Origin: Chionis minor
Lineage: Eukaryota; Chordata; Aves; Charadriiformes; Chionididae
Reading direction: 5' to 3'
NCBI GenBank assembly: GCA_013398295.1
Contig: VZSF01008482.1
Span: forward strand, 1 to 64,000
DNA: 64,000 bases
Position 1 is the first letter of the stretch, and every line of letters starts with the position of its first letter. The translations under genes and the position numbers were made by a program. Shown here one piece after another: positions 39,949 to 53,375 of the stretch. Below the pieces are notes generated by a model. The model saw only the letters and a list, made by a program, of their open reading frames with translations, was not told the origin of the DNA and ran no database searches.

Positions 39949-41700
39949 GGTACCCCCACAGCTCCATCAGCAACTCCGGCCTTGTCCTGGCCCTTCCCTG
40001 CCACAGCGCCACATCCACGGGAAAGTGGTCTCCGCTCCCACCGGGAAGGGCTGTGGCAGGGCAGATGCCTTTTCAGCAGCACAAATACGCTCCCGCTGAG
40101 GACAGAGCTACGGGGAGAGTGGTGGGGGTCCCCCAGCTCCCACCCCAGGCAGCGTGGGCAACAGAGAGCCAGAGCAGAGCAGCTTTCCCTTCCCCTCTGC
40201 CCAGGCACCTCCCGCGCAGGTCCCTGCTCTTTTCCATGGAGAGACGGAAAGGAAAATCCTTGGTTTTATTTATTTAACCCACATTAAGAGAATTTTCATG
40301 TCATTTGGGGCAGGACTAGCATTTGAACAGAAACACGCCCTGCCCTGCCCACAAGTCACTCCTTCCCGTCTCTTTGTCAGTTGTACAACCCCAGGGTGGG
40401 CTTGGGCCCGTGGAGCCCACGGCCATCGCTCAAAGCTGCTTTGGGCCAAGGGTGTCTGAGGACAGGCCCCTCCTGCTCCCACACCTCCCTGCACCCGGGG
40501 CAGAAGGTCTGGTGGCTTCTCATGCGTGCCTCACCCTGGCCCTGCAGAAGACGAAGAGATCAGCTTTACTCATAATTTGCTTTCACTGCCTCCTTTGAAT
40601 GCCCGCAGCTGGTTGTCCTGTATTCTTGTGACCGCCCAGGGCTGTCTGCCCAGGGCCTGAGATCCCAACTAAGAGCCCTGGGGAGCCTGAGCTCGCCGGG
40701 AGCGCTGTGACAATACCACCAAAAGCATTGTGCTTTTTTCCCCTTCTTGCTGCAGTGAAATTATGTTGCTTGGAAAAGACCTTCACCATCTACCTCCAAC
40801 ACCACCTCCCTCTTAGTCCTGGGCGTGGGGGTGTGTCGGGTGAGGAAGAAGCATGGACATGGGGCCAGACATTGGGAGGAGGTACAAAGGGTCTCCCCTA
40901 GCATGGAGGAGCGAATGGGATGAACACAGCAGGACCATGCAGCCTGACCCTGGGTGAGTTCCTCATCTTTAACAGCTGATGTAGAGGGGCTCTTCTGCTC
41001 CTACATAAGCCATCTGGGCCACCTGGGAAACCAGCAGTTAAACTGGAGAACATGGTGCCAGCATGGAAGCAACTTCAGGAGAGATGGAAAAGGCAGAGAC
41101 CACGCAGGAGGGACCTGCCTGGAGGGAGGAGGCCCCCAAAGAGCAGAGCTGGGACCCATCTTGTTTACTGTTTGGATACACGCAGCTGTCCCACTTTTTA
41201 GGCAATTGGTGCCACAGAGGCTACAGGAGCCCAGCACCCGTCCACCTTTGAGAGAGACAATGTCAACATGGGAAGGGACAGAGGAGCGCAGTGGGTGCCA
41301 GGAGGGCAGGGAGACCTTCCATTCCCAGGGCACATTGCTGTGGTGGTGGACACGGCCTCTGTGAGGACATGACAAGCAGACGCAGGCAGGGTGCAGAGCT
41401 CTGGTGAGCAGCAGCACCAGCAGCAGCGCAAGGATGATGAACTAGCCACCAGCATGAACCAGCTGGAAGATAAAAGTCAAACCATGAGCTGGAAAGGGCT
41501 GGAGTAGCCTGCCTACCCAGCAAAGCTGAGCTGCTCAGTCAGGTTACGTCAGGAGCTTCATGCCATCATGCCTGTGGCTACCTGTGTGACTTAGGACACT
41601 CTGCTGGCTCTGTAATCCTCTTTTAACCCTGTTCTGTGGCACCTCATTCGCCCCAGTGCTGGGTTCCCTTCCCTGGGAACCTCCTGCCTACCCTACCTTA

Positions 41701-41795
41701 CATCCCATCCCATCCTATCCTATCCTATCCTATCCTATCCTATCCTATCCTATCCTATCCTATCCTATCCTATCCTATCCTATCCTAACCTCTCC
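41701..41795 (+). repeat. TATCC pentanucleotide microsatellite
   Basis: Fourteen perfect TATCC units at 41716-41785, preceded by three CATCC units and followed by TAACC and TCTCC variants. The long perfect core suggests ongoing length change. Confidence 0.97.
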
Positions 41796-42429
41796 TATCA
41801 TGTCCTATATCATTGCGCTGCTGGGCCAGTCCGTCCCAAGCAATGCAGGTGACCGTGGCATCTCTGAAACCGTCTGAACTGCTCATGGTTCTCTGGAAAG
41901 AGCGCTTATGACCAGAGTGGGTTATATTACCTCTGTCCCAACTACAAAACATTTAATGGTCGGTGGTGGGCTTGGACAGCCCCGACCAGTGCACCTGCCC
42001 TAGGAAGCAAGTTTAGAGGGAAGGGTGAGAGGGAAGGGGACTGAGGTAGGATTCATCCTTTCATTTGCTGTCCCTGTGTAGGGTGGTGACCATATCTCGC
42101 TCTCCAAAGGCTCTGACAGTTGAACGAAATCCTTATTCACCTTTTGCACTTGCCAGGGGGCTGGCGACCAGGCCGTGAGGGGCAATGCAAGGCACGTGGT
42201 TCCCCGGGGAGGGATGGATGTTCCCCAGGTGACACAGCCCCACACGGTGATCCACTAGCATCCACTTCACCCCACCGCTGTGCAAAGACACCTCTGCAAG
42301 ACTTGTCACTGTGGGTTTTCCACCACCCGCGCTGCTGAGGTGGTTGGGGCCCCCTTTGGCGCTGTGGGGGACAATGGTGCAACCCCTGGGCTCTGGCTGC
42401 AGGGATGCATCTCTGCAAGCACTGCTGCG

Positions 42430-42775
42430 GTGATGAAAGAAGTAGACAGACTCCTTCAGCTTTGATGGCAGCAAGAAAGCAAGATAGCGAGCAGGCAAGC
42501 AAACTCTCTCATTTATTTCCGCGCGTGCTGGTTTTCCCGCTTACAGATCAGCAGTTCGGACGATGAGGCCAAACAGGGTGTTTTATAACATTCTCACTGA
42601 TGTGACTGTCTTCAGTCACAATCACATGCTCCGCTCATCCTTCAGGTGGTTTTCCAGCCTGACCTTCACACACTTTCAAACACACAACATAATCATCCTG
42701 TTTTGGCCTGTCCAAAAACCTTTCTGTAGTTGGACTAATAACTTTCTCTGATTTATCTCGCATTCGTCCTCCCTG
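42430..42775 (-). mobile_element. candidate solo LTR (retroviral promoter plus poly(A) layout)
   Basis: On the minus strand a TATAAAACA box (42581-42589) is followed about 70 bp later by AATAAA (42512-42517). Then comes a T/C-rich U5-like stretch with repeated TTGC/CTTGCT words (42505-42435). This spacing, with cap site and poly(A) signal close together, is typical of retroviral LTRs with a short R region and unusual for cellular promoters. The U3-like side carries a perfect 8-bp hairpin (TGTGACTG...CAGTCACA, 42601-42620). I could not fix TG...CA ends or a clean target duplication, and there is no adjoining retroviral gene. A cellular minus-strand promoter is the alternative. Confidence 0.4.
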
Positions 42776-43048
42776 ACCATCCCGGTGGCCAGAGCCATGT
42801 GTTCCATTGCTCCCACATCTTCCCGTCACTGGTACCAGTTTCCTTCACCGTCCCTCTGGCCGGAGCCGTGTCCTGCCCCCCCGCACACCACCATTGCCCG
42901 TGGGAGCGCCGGCGGGGGGTGCCCTGTCGCTGCTGGGCTCAGGGACCCTCTGCCCCGGGGACACCCCGGCGCTGGGGACACCGTGGCCATCCCCACCCCA
43001 CGGCCCCGCCAGGTGGCAGCAGGTGTCCAGGGAGGACGCGGAGCGGCT

Positions 43049-43198
43049 GGGATGCTGCCGGCCGGGATGCTGCCGGCCGGGATGCTGCCGGCCGGGATGC
43101 TGCGGGCTGGGATGCTGCCGGCTGGGATGCTACAGGCCGGGATGCTGCGGGCTGGGATGCTGCCGGCTGGGATGCTGCCAGCCGGGATGCTGCCGGCT
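43049..43198 (+). repeat. 15-bp GC-rich minisatellite, 10 units
   Basis: Ten head-to-tail units of GGGATGCTGCCGGCC, all exactly 15 bp, with changes in the last seven bases (CCGGCC, CGGGCT, CCGGCT, CAGGCC, CCAGCC). The first three units are identical and later ones diverge, which suggests expansion from the left edge. The period is a multiple of three, so all six frames stay open across it and create long artefactual frames on both strands (for example 42785-43627). Confidence 0.97.
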
Positions 43199-45087
43199 GC
43201 GCTGTCCGGAACGGAGGGAGCCAGCAGGCAGCGAGCTCAGGCTGGCCTGGGAGAGGGGGGGTGGGATGAGACCCGGCTGGGGTGGGGGATGCACCCACGT
43301 ATCCCCACGAGGGACAGGCTGGCCACCATCCCCCATTCACTCGCAACGTTCACCCCACGGATGAGCCCATGGTGCAAGGTCCGGCACACGGGACGTACCC
43401 GGCCCTGGAGGGATGGACCTCAACCCTGCAGGGGCAGGAGCCATCCCCAGCGAAGGTTGGGCCGCCGGCGCCTTGTTCAGGTCATACAGGGGGCTCCGGG
43501 TTCAAGAGGCACTCCTGCCTGTGACCCGGCCCCTGCCTGCTCTCTGCTATGGCAGCTTGGTCCCAGGGGCAGGAAGGAGGTGCCGGGGCCCTGCAGGGAG
43601 CACGGGGCGAGCTGGGGTGGGGGCTGAAATGAATAGGGCCATGTGAGGGGTCAGCTGGCTGAAGCGTGGGGCTGGGTGCTCCCCAACAGGGCAGAAGAAG
43701 CGCAAATTCGCCTGGAGAAATTCATCCTGCTGCAGGTGCTGAAATGAAGCCTTCCCACCTCTATTGTTTTTTTTTCTTTACCCCAACTGCTCTTTTATGC
43801 CAAATAATTTACCCCCTTGGACCTGCACTAGGGAACCCAAATCTCACAATCTCACAATCACTCAGCTCTCACAATTCTAGACAATCTTTTAATCTGTTCA
43901 AGTAAATACTCCCTGAGCACCCCCAAGACACCTGGCTCCTTTGGCTGCTGGTTCCCAGGTCAACGGGCAGCAGAGCTCACTGTAACCCCGGGGCTTGGCC
44001 ATTGTGCCTTGCTGACATATCCACTTCTCACCAAGAGGTGAGGACACAGACTAGGATGGTGAGCTCACCCCATCTCTGCCCCTACCCCAGCCTGCAAGCC
44101 CGTTGCCCCAGCTGCCCCTTACTGAAGAGCTCCATAGCCACCTCCCGCTGGCCAGAGGTCTACACTCGGCTGAGCTGAAGGACCTCATGTTGACAAACAC
44201 CCCTGTCTTCCTGCCTGAGCTCTCCACACCTGGATGAGCTGGTTTTCCCCCACCCTGACCCACAGCCCCTCTGGACCTTCCTTCTCCCTGTCCAGCCCCA
44301 TGTGCTCACCCAGGATGCTCTGCCCCCAGCCCACCTGCCTTGTGGGCCATGCCCATCCCCCTGAGAGCTCCACAACTGCTGACATACTACCCCGTCCCAC
44401 TCCCTGGCCAGGCCTGTGGCACAGTTTAGGTACCGTTACTTACTGCACCAAACCAACAAAGAGACCTCGGGGATGGAGTCAGCCCCACCGATGCTGGAAC
44501 CCAGCCCTGGCTGCCAGTAACGTCTGTCTCAGGCTGGATCCCTTCCCCGCAGCAAGCAGATACACGCTGATGTAAGAGGGTATTAAAGTTTGGCTGTGGG
44601 TTCGTGAAAGGAGGCAGTATGCCAGAGCCACCTCCCTTTTCCATTCCCCTCCTTGTAATGGACTTCAGATGTTAATTAATAGCTAATTGCTAATATCTTG
44701 CATCCATCTAATGTCTCAATGAGGACCCTCAAAGTGCTCTGCCGACCCTGGCTACGATCCCCTGCTCTGAGAGTGCAGAAACTGCAGCCCAGAGATGTTT
44801 CAGGAACTTGCTGATGATCCAAGCCTGGATCAGCAACAGCCCCCAGTCTTGGACCACTGCCCCAAGCACCGACCCACCCTGCCTCTCCTGCCATGCCACC
44901 GGACTGCCTCCAGAGTGTAGCCCTTTATAAACCCCCCCAGGCACGCTGCCTGGAAGTCAGCCTTGCAGGGGCCTGAGGCAGGGAAACAAAGAGTTAAACA
45001 ATATACTGATAGGCTGGTGAGCTCATCAGAGCTGGCATATGCTCCATTGTTTATTAGACTCTTAACAGAGCCCAGTAGACAACATCT

Positions 45088-45174
45088 AGAGGGATGTGGG
45101 GCTCAGGGTGAGCCTGGCTTAGAAGATCAAGACCTTCTGCTGCAGCCTGTCCCACTGCCGGTGGGGTGGGCAGC
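45088..45174 (+). repeat. diverged 87-bp repeat, copy 1
   Basis: Aligns without gaps to 47059-47145: 67 of 87 positions are the same by eye (about 77%), same orientation. Shared words include AGAGGGATGT, GAGCCTGGCTT and CTTCTGCTGC. The family was not recognised. Confidence 0.75.
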
Positions 45175-47058
45175 CATCCCTCACCACTCGCCACGTAAGT
45201 AGGATGGATTTCCATAGGTTTGGCTCTGAGGGTGGTGGAAAGGGAGAGGGGACACAGCATGGCCAGGCTGGGGTTCATCCTGTTGCTGAGCCCCAAAGAG
45301 GGACCTTGCAGATGTTCTTTGCTCAGCAAGACCCTGAGCGTGTTGCTAGGACCAGCGAAACTCTGGGCGATGCTGGAAAGCTGCTCCCAAGGAATGTGGG
45401 CTGCTGGGCTCACCCCGGCTCCACTACACCAGCAAACGGATGCTGGCTCCATCCCTGGTCTGGTGGGGCTTACAGGCAATGTGACCTCCCCTGGCACATT
45501 GCCTTGTTTCTCCACCCCTGGTCAGAGAGCAGAGCTAGCCAGTCTGCAGGCACGGCTGCCCAGGTAGCCACTGCCAGCCGCCTCCTCGCCCTCGGGCGAG
45601 CTGGGATGTGGGGCCGGGAGCAGAGAGGATGGGGCTTTAGCACTCATGCCCGGCGCTGACACACGTCTCCCGGTCTTCTCCCAGAGCAGCCCCTGCTCAG
45701 CCCTGCAGGACCTGGCCCTCTTGGAGCTGACACACAGCGACAGAAAGCAGGCTGGATACTCTGCGCCGCTCCTCCTCTGCCCGCAGGAGCTGGCGGCTGG
45801 GTTCCTCCGTGGCGTGCTCCGGGGAAATTTAGTCCAAGCGGCCACTTGCCACAGCGAGCCGCTATCTGCCAGTGACAGCTGGGACGACAGAGGCACAGCA
45901 TGGTGAGTGGGCTCTCGGCGCTCGGTCCCTTCCCTGCCCCGGCATCCACACAAGGGACGGGGTGCTGCCCCCCATCAGCACCCCCTTCTGTGCAGGTCCC
46001 CTGAGGCAGCCGTGCAGTCGCCAGGCTGGAGCTGTCGGTGGAGCAGCCATGGGCAGGGCAGGTCTCCCATTCCACCAGGAAGCCACCCTCCAGTCCCCAG
46101 CTTACTCGGTTTCTTGGAGACCTCAGGCACGCTGGCTCATTGAACCTACATCTCACTCCTTTTCACTTTGTACCTGATCGATAGCCACTCTCGATTAAAA
46201 CTGGCCAGCATTAAGAGTCTAACAGAAAGTTTCTGCAAAGTGCACGCGTGCACACTTCCATCAGTGCCGCAGCCTCTTTTCTCAGCCATCCTATGGTCAC
46301 GCACGAATCCTGAGGAGCAGCTAACCCCTTCTCCTGGCAAACACAGCCCCACAACTGTCATCTGGGGGAGTCCTGTACTGGGGTTAAACATCAGGACTGA
46401 CTAAAGAGTCCTGCTGCCCCAGAGCAGCAGGAAAAGCCATGCCCAAAAAAGCACTTCCCAGTTTTCCTCAATTCCCAGCCACTGGGACCCACCAGGGAGG
46501 ACTTTGCTGCCCAGCCATTGCAGTGGCAGGCAAGACACATCTTCTGGCTGAAGGACAAATGAATCTTTTGGGTCTTACCCCAAGACTTTGCAGAGCGCCT
46601 CATGCTGCTGTTTGCCAGGGGACTGTCCCAAGCCATCTGGAGGCCACTGGAAACCCCCGAGAACCATGGGACAATGGGGAGGGTCTGGGGGTTCTCCTCT
46701 GTGGGACAGCCCGGGGCTTTGGTGGGGCAGTACCTAGATCTCAGATGGCCAGGTCAGGAACTGGTGGGAGAAGCGTGTGCATGAGTTCCGGTGACCCACC
46801 CAACTGCTCCATGGCACCGGAGCTGCCGTTCACCCAAACCCAGAGGCTGTACTGGTTCCAGGCTCATTTGCTTTGTCTGCTTGGGGATGGCTTGCAGGGT
46901 CTGAGTCCTCAGGAACAGCCCATCCAGGCCTGGCCCTCAAGCCAGGCTGGTCTTTTTACTTACCCCTGGCAAAAAATCAGAACAAGTCACATCCATGAAG
47001 AGCAAGGCTCACCTTGTCTTTTCCTCAAAACTTTCTTTTCCATCATGGATCCACCCCC

Positions 47059-47145
47059 AGAGGGATGTAGAGCTGGAGATGAGCCTGGCTTCAGAGAGCA
47101 GGAACTTCTGCTGCTGCCTGTCTCATCCCTGGTGAGGTGGGGAGC
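47059..47145 (+). repeat. diverged 87-bp repeat, copy 2
   Basis: Partner of 45088-45174, two kilobases away. Weaker resemblance continues to the right (TCCATAAACTTGGCCT at 47192 against TCCATAGGTTTGGCTC at 45211). Either an old local duplication or two members of an ancient dispersed repeat. Confidence 0.75.
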
Positions 47146-50100
47146 TTTCTTCAAGAAGGTAGCTTGACAGCAGAGAGGAAGGCAAAATATATCCATAAAC
47201 TTGGCCTAGATTTCCAGCAACATTTGTCTGCTAGTTTTCAAAACCCTTAGCTTTTCCCCCATTGATTTGTGCAGTAAAACACAGGGCAGAGACCCTAAGT
47301 GCAGCACTGCCCTGCACACGGCAGCACCGCCACCAGCATCCTTGGCTCTGCACCTGGGGCACATCCATGCTCGCCTGCACCACCCGTGCTCCCATGGGAT
47401 GGCACCCGCTTAGTCCTAGGGCAAAGGCCAGCTCCGCTTTCGGATGCTGAGAGCGGTCTTCATGAGGCAGAGCCAGATGGAGATGGACACCAATCCCTGG
47501 GGTGAGACTGTGAGCTGGGGAAGCTCCAGTGCCTCCAGCCGTGCAAAGTAGGAGGAAAAAGTGGCAGAAAATTGCTTGCAGTGAGGACATAAGAGGAACA
47601 TATAAGAAGGTCCTGAAGAATCAGGGCTGCCTCCCCAAATAAAAAGGAGATGGCCAGGCTGAGAACTGGACTGGGAGAGTGAATCCAGCCCTTGCATGGG
47701 TGGGAGGACACAGGCCTGTGTTTAGGAGCAACATCAGGCTGTTGCTCCACTTTTAGCATAACACTGGCCACGTTTGCAGGTTATTTGCAGCATCCCAGGT
47801 CCTGAGCTGGGCTGGCAGTTCTGAGAGCTGCCACCCCGCTGCTGGGGGCTGGTGGGTGAGGAACCCCATCCACAGCTGGGATGGGCTGAGGGACACAGGC
47901 AGAGCCCTTAAGTGCTCTGCTCAGTCCAAAGCTCTCTCCTCAGCACTGCCATGCAATGTCCCCAAGGTCCAGGAGGTACCCAAGCGTGTGCTGTGCTGCT
48001 TTGCCACTGGGGTCCCCAGCACGTGGGAACCAGTGGCTCCCCAGCTCAGAAACCAAACATCACCATGCAAAGCACTGGAAGAGAAAAGGAAGGAGAAATA
48101 GAATCAATAGAAATAGAAACAAAAGACCCTGTGTTAGCTGCACTGACAACAGCTGCCCAAGATTTCAGAGGCAGCAGCAGCAGCACAACACCAGACATGA
48201 AATCCAAGATGTGCTCTGGAGGCATTTCCAAGCCAGCAAATGGTCATCTGCTGATGCTCTCCTTTACAACAATAATGATTAAAAAAACTGGGAGAAACCT
48301 GATAGCATTATCCTGCCAGGCTGCTCAGTACAACCATCATGTCTTCAAATATGACATTCTGTGATGAATTAGGGCTGGAGCATGGGCAGAGCAGGAACTG
48401 AAATCACATTAGCTCTCCCAAGAGCTGTGGATACACGCAGCGCTGCAAACAAACTCCCAGCCACTTGCAGGGAGTGAAATCCTTCACTAGCTAACAGTGG
48501 GGAAAATACACAGAGCCTCGTGCAAAAGCACAGACAGAAACACAAAGCAGAGTATATAAATTAGAGGAGGAAGAAGACAAAAAGGGCAGGAAAGTGTGAC
48601 CAAAAATGCATGCTCTGCCAGGAAGTGCCAGAAAAATGATTAGTGTCTGGGAATTGTGGTGAGAGGGATGCTTATGCCAGAAAATAAAAGGGGGGGAAAT
48701 ATCCACTCTAAAGTAAATGCAAACCTGAAAGGAAGACAATGGTTTCTGCAGGAGCCTGACATTAATGCTGTGTAAAATGAAGAGGAAGGTGCCCTGCAGA
48801 GCTCAGAGTATCCCTGGATATGGAGGCAGGGCGGCAGCACGTGGGCAAGCAGGGAGTGGGGTGCATGAAAGATGGGGCAGGGTAGACCACATTAGGCTGC
48901 TGAGACACGAGATCCGGGCATTATTCCAGCGAAGAAAGCAAATTTTCAACCACAAAGCCAAATTAAAATTATACAGTGTCTTGATCATAAAAACCTCTCT
49001 ACAATGGATGTTACAAGGAGAAAGCCAAAAATGCCACGACTACCTAGGATGAAATTTCAGGAAGAGCCTTGCAAAAGATTTGAGCAGGAAGAGGAGGATC
49101 ACATCCGAGCAATGCTATGAGCAAGGCGGCTGGCGGACAGGCTGCACGCACCAGCCAAGCCAGAAGCTAGCCAGGATCTAGGCACATCTCCACAGAACTG
49201 CAGCCGGTGGGTTTTTCTGGGGGACTGGGCTGACTCCTGGGCAGGTTCTCTAGGTGGAAGCAGAAGAAAGGTTTTGGCCCTTGCAGAGCCAGCTGCATGG
49301 GCTCTCCAGAAGCCTTGACATATTTGGTTTTTCATAAACATTTGGTTTTCATCTCAGGAGCCTGTGGCTGCCCGGAGCCACAGCGTACAGGAGCAGTGAG
49401 GTGAGCCCTATCGCAGCGGCTGACAGCGGAGGAAGTTGTACCTGATCACCTGCGTGTCTAACATGGCTGTAGCCGTCAAAATAACATCTCATGGCAGCTC
49501 ATGCTTCTGCAAAGCCGAGGGGTCAGTGTGCTCCACTGCAACCAGTCCTTGCATAGACAGGATTAGCAACTCAAAAGAAAGAGAAGGAGAGAAACTAAAG
49601 CTTGCTACTATGACCAAACTTACCTGCTTTGTCAAGTGCTTAATCATCCCTGATCAAGTGCTGCAGAAGATCCATCAGGATGGCAGAAATGTCCCTGTCT
49701 GTCCAGAGAGGGGTGAAAGCTGCAGATAGGACGGATGTAAATCATGCCCATTGCTCTTGGCTTTTCTTTTTTTTGCTTGTTGGTCCAAGTTTGGCAAACC
49801 TGAAACATCACAAAATAAGTCAATACCACCAGATCTGGATTTCTGCAGCAGCGTCTGCGTTGGAGAGACTAAATTGAAAAATTACTTCTGTCTCCCTTCA
49901 CAATAAACCACAAACCTTGGCAAGGGACACAGGTGAGAGAATAAGGGAGGTGCTCACTGGCATCCAGCCACCAGCATCCCTAGATGGGCACTGGGCCCAG
50001 TATGGCCGAAAAACGGGCAGGTTTCCTTAAGACGGTGCCTCTGCAGCTGTGCCAGCTTTGCAGCTTCTGTGTGGCTCCGCTTACATCCTGCATGCTCTCA

Positions 50101-51764
50101 CATTGATTAGCAGCAACGGGAAACAAGCTGGGGCCGCCAGGCTTCATGCTCATCTCACCTACACCTCCTTGCTGCCCGTCGCAGCCACAGTCTGTCCGGT
50201 GGCATAAGCAGCATGTAAATCCAGCCTGGATTTTCATCGGACCCACCACGATGTGCACCTCCTGGCAAACCACCCCAGGGGCCAGCGGTGGTTCTGAGCG
50301 AGCAAACAGGCAGCCCACAGCGCTGTGTGTGCCAAAGAGGGGCCAAAGCAGGGCTTTACACAAACCACTCCAGACAAAAGCTCACGCAGGCTTGAAGGCT
50401 GCGCAGTGCTTAGCAAGAGCCGTGCTTCGCAGCGGGGCGGGCAGAGCCCTGGTGGCACTGCCCGTCCGTCTGAGCCCCACCGAGGGCTTGTGCCCAGGCC
50501 AGCGCGGTCGTGGCTGGAGGTGGACTGCTGCCCTGAACGGAGGACATTCCCACAGGGGAGCTCCGGGGCCGGCAGTGGCTCTGCCTTGTGGTGCCAGCAG
50601 AAGGGCTACGTAGGGTCCTGGGCTGCTCCAGGCTGGCACCGCTGTCACACTCCTGCTGCAAAGCAGCCCCAGTGCCTGGGGGAGGACAGTCAGTCCCAGC
50701 CCTCCCAACACCGCTGAGCCCCTGGGAGAAAACCTGGCAGCTCAAGCAGGAGTCTGCTTTGCAAACAAAATATAAAATACCTGATTCCTGGGTGCACAGC
50801 ATCCACGTCCCCGGCCCTGCATTCCTCAGCCCTAGCACCTGCACGGGTTCTTCTCTGCTGGGCTTCCCAGCAGCAGGTCAGACCGTGCATCAGGAGCACT
50901 CCCTGATCCAGCCTCCTGCCCTTGTCTCCTCAGCAGAACCCTGAGGAAATAGTGGTTAACATAGGGCTCGGCCCTTCCCATTTACCATAATGGCTTCTGG
51001 ACACTAGAGGCACTTTGTTTCTGAGAAAATGGGTTTCCTCCTTGAATTGGTGAAAAAATAATGCCTCACAAAGCCACAGGGCTGACCCAGCTGTCGCAAG
51101 GCAGAGCGTTTCAGTGTGCTCCTGCTCCTGAGCCCAGACCCCCCTGCAGCAGCCTGCCCCAGCTCACAGCTCACATCTCCCATCTGTGCGTTTCGCTGGG
51201 GAATGGGGAGCTCCTGCGCTGCCACTCCTACAAGGCTGAATGTGGCAGCGAGGAACATCTGGCCCCGGGGGCCGGAAGGAAGCGCTCAGCCCCTGGGAGG
51301 GGGCTTTCTGCTCTCCCGCTGAGCAGTCCTGACATGGTGTACCCGTGCCTCAGTTTCCCCACCGGCAAAGAGGGAAATATGATCATGCCACAAGGCACTG
51401 AGGTAGAATTTGGGATCTGGAAGGGAAAGGGCGTGTGGGGATACAGAGTTCTTCCCCGCAGGCAGCATCACCAGCCCTGCTTGCAGCACCCTGATAGCCC
51501 CCTGAAAGCAGCCAAGAGCCCCAGGAGGCTGCGGGTAGTAGGTGCCAATGGACACCTAGTCATCCCACCACTGAATGCCTGTGGGAGCTGGAAGCTGGAA
51601 GGTCAGCTCTGGACAGGGACTGTCCGTTGGTCCACTGGGATTCCAGAGGCACTGTCAGCCCAGCCTACCTGCGGGCTCCTGCTGCCTGGTCCTACATTTC
51701 ATTGCTGCCGTGGGTTAACGTTCTTCTCCCTGCAGTTGCCCACCCTCATTTGATGTGGCACTGA

Positions 51765-52265
<501 letters not shown>

Positions 52266-53375
52266 GGGCAGCCCAGGACCTTTCCCAGGAAGAATCCTCT
52301 CCCCTCTACCCACCAGTGTTGGTTAGCCATAAAAAGAAATGTGTTCTTGTACTCTCTTAGAGAATTTCATCCCAGTAAGTCTCTTCCCTACAGATGAAAC
52401 ACACTGTACCAGTCTCCAATGTGAAAATGAACTTTGTATTTCTTCCAAGTAATCCCAGAAAACAAAAGAGAGCAGGATTTTGCAGCTGAGCCCAGCAAGG
52501 TAGGTCCAAGCTCTCTGTGCCACCCTCCTGCCCAACAGGAAACGCAACGTCACATACTGGGAGAAGCAAAGCTCCTGAGCAGCCTGGTTCCACCCCGCAG
52601 CTTCCGCAAGATGCATCAGCAAAGAGGAGCCAACTGACTACGGAGCGTGAGTGAAGCCAGGTGTGAACATTGCTGGCAGCAAACTGCACCTTAGATGTAG
52701 GAATTTGGAGGCCAGAGATGGTTCAGCGGAGGCAGCAGAGAGGAAAAGCAGGACAATGTAGTTCCAGACCACCCCGTGTCAGAGGGGGCCGGGCATCACC
52801 AGCTCCTGGCGGGCTCCAGCCTGCAGATCTGCTGACAGACGGGTGTCCTAGAGCTGCACGGTCTGGAGGAGGCACCTGGAGATGGTCCCTGCTGCAAACA
52901 GCTCTGCTGTGGCAGGACACTGCTCGCTGTCCACAGGGACATGACAGGCAACACACATCACCGAAGCTTAGGAGGACCAGATGTGACGTCCACGGCCAGG
53001 ATTTTCCTGTCATTGAGCTATCACGACGGCTGGCTGAGAAATGGCTGCAAAGTGGAGCTTGCTCCTTGCCCAGGGCAGAGCACTCACGAGCTTTATTTAC
53101 TGCTCCAAAGGGTCAAGGCAAGGAGCAGCATCACAAGCAGCAGCTTTTTCCTCCCCCTGGCAGAGGGTGTTTAAGAAAGACCGTTCCTCCAGGCCTGCAG
53201 AGGCAAAGCTGTTTGGCAGCATCTCTCCATCGGTACTGATGTCTGCCAGGGACACCCATGAACCCAAACCATCAGCCTATTCACGCCACCACAGTCGGAC
53301 CACAAGTGAGACAGGCTTGTTACCTCCACCACTCGGTACTTCTGCCTTTAATAAATGTGTGCCCTGAGGCAATTC
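52266..53375 (+). other. PIRT: probable PIRT 3' UTR with poly(A) signal
   Basis: No further coding similarity follows the stop codon. The first AATAAA hexamer I see on this strand after the stop is at 53350-53355 (within TTTAATAAATG), giving a 3' UTR of about 1.1 kb. The exact cleavage site is unknown and the UTR extent is inferred. The proposed UTR contains copy A of a 156-bp duplicated segment (52793-52948). Confidence 0.45.
52793..52948 (+). repeat. 156-bp direct duplication, copy A
   Basis: This stretch (GCATCACCAG ... ATGACAGG) matches 55735-55890 with three substitutions in 156 bases by direct reading (about 98%), in the same orientation and 2.94 kb away. Similarity stops sharply on the left. 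On the right, copy B resumes with AGGAC..GATG after lacking about 24 bases present here, as if a deletion occurred between short AGG repeats. It does not resemble CR1 or the nearby LTR. Confidence 0.9.

Noticed and set aside
39402..40277. 291-codon open frame, the longest in the window
   Set aside because: GC-rich DNA with few stops; overlapped by open frames in other frames on both strands. The only coding rhythm in the area is in a different frame (39847-39948).
43049..43198. Regular repeat array as a possible CRISPR
   Set aside because: Units are directly adjacent without unique spacers, and the genome is a vertebrate's.
42785..43627. 280-codon open frame with MLPAG repeats
   Set aside because: Produced by the 15-bp minisatellite and GC-rich flanks; equivalent open frames occur on the other strand.
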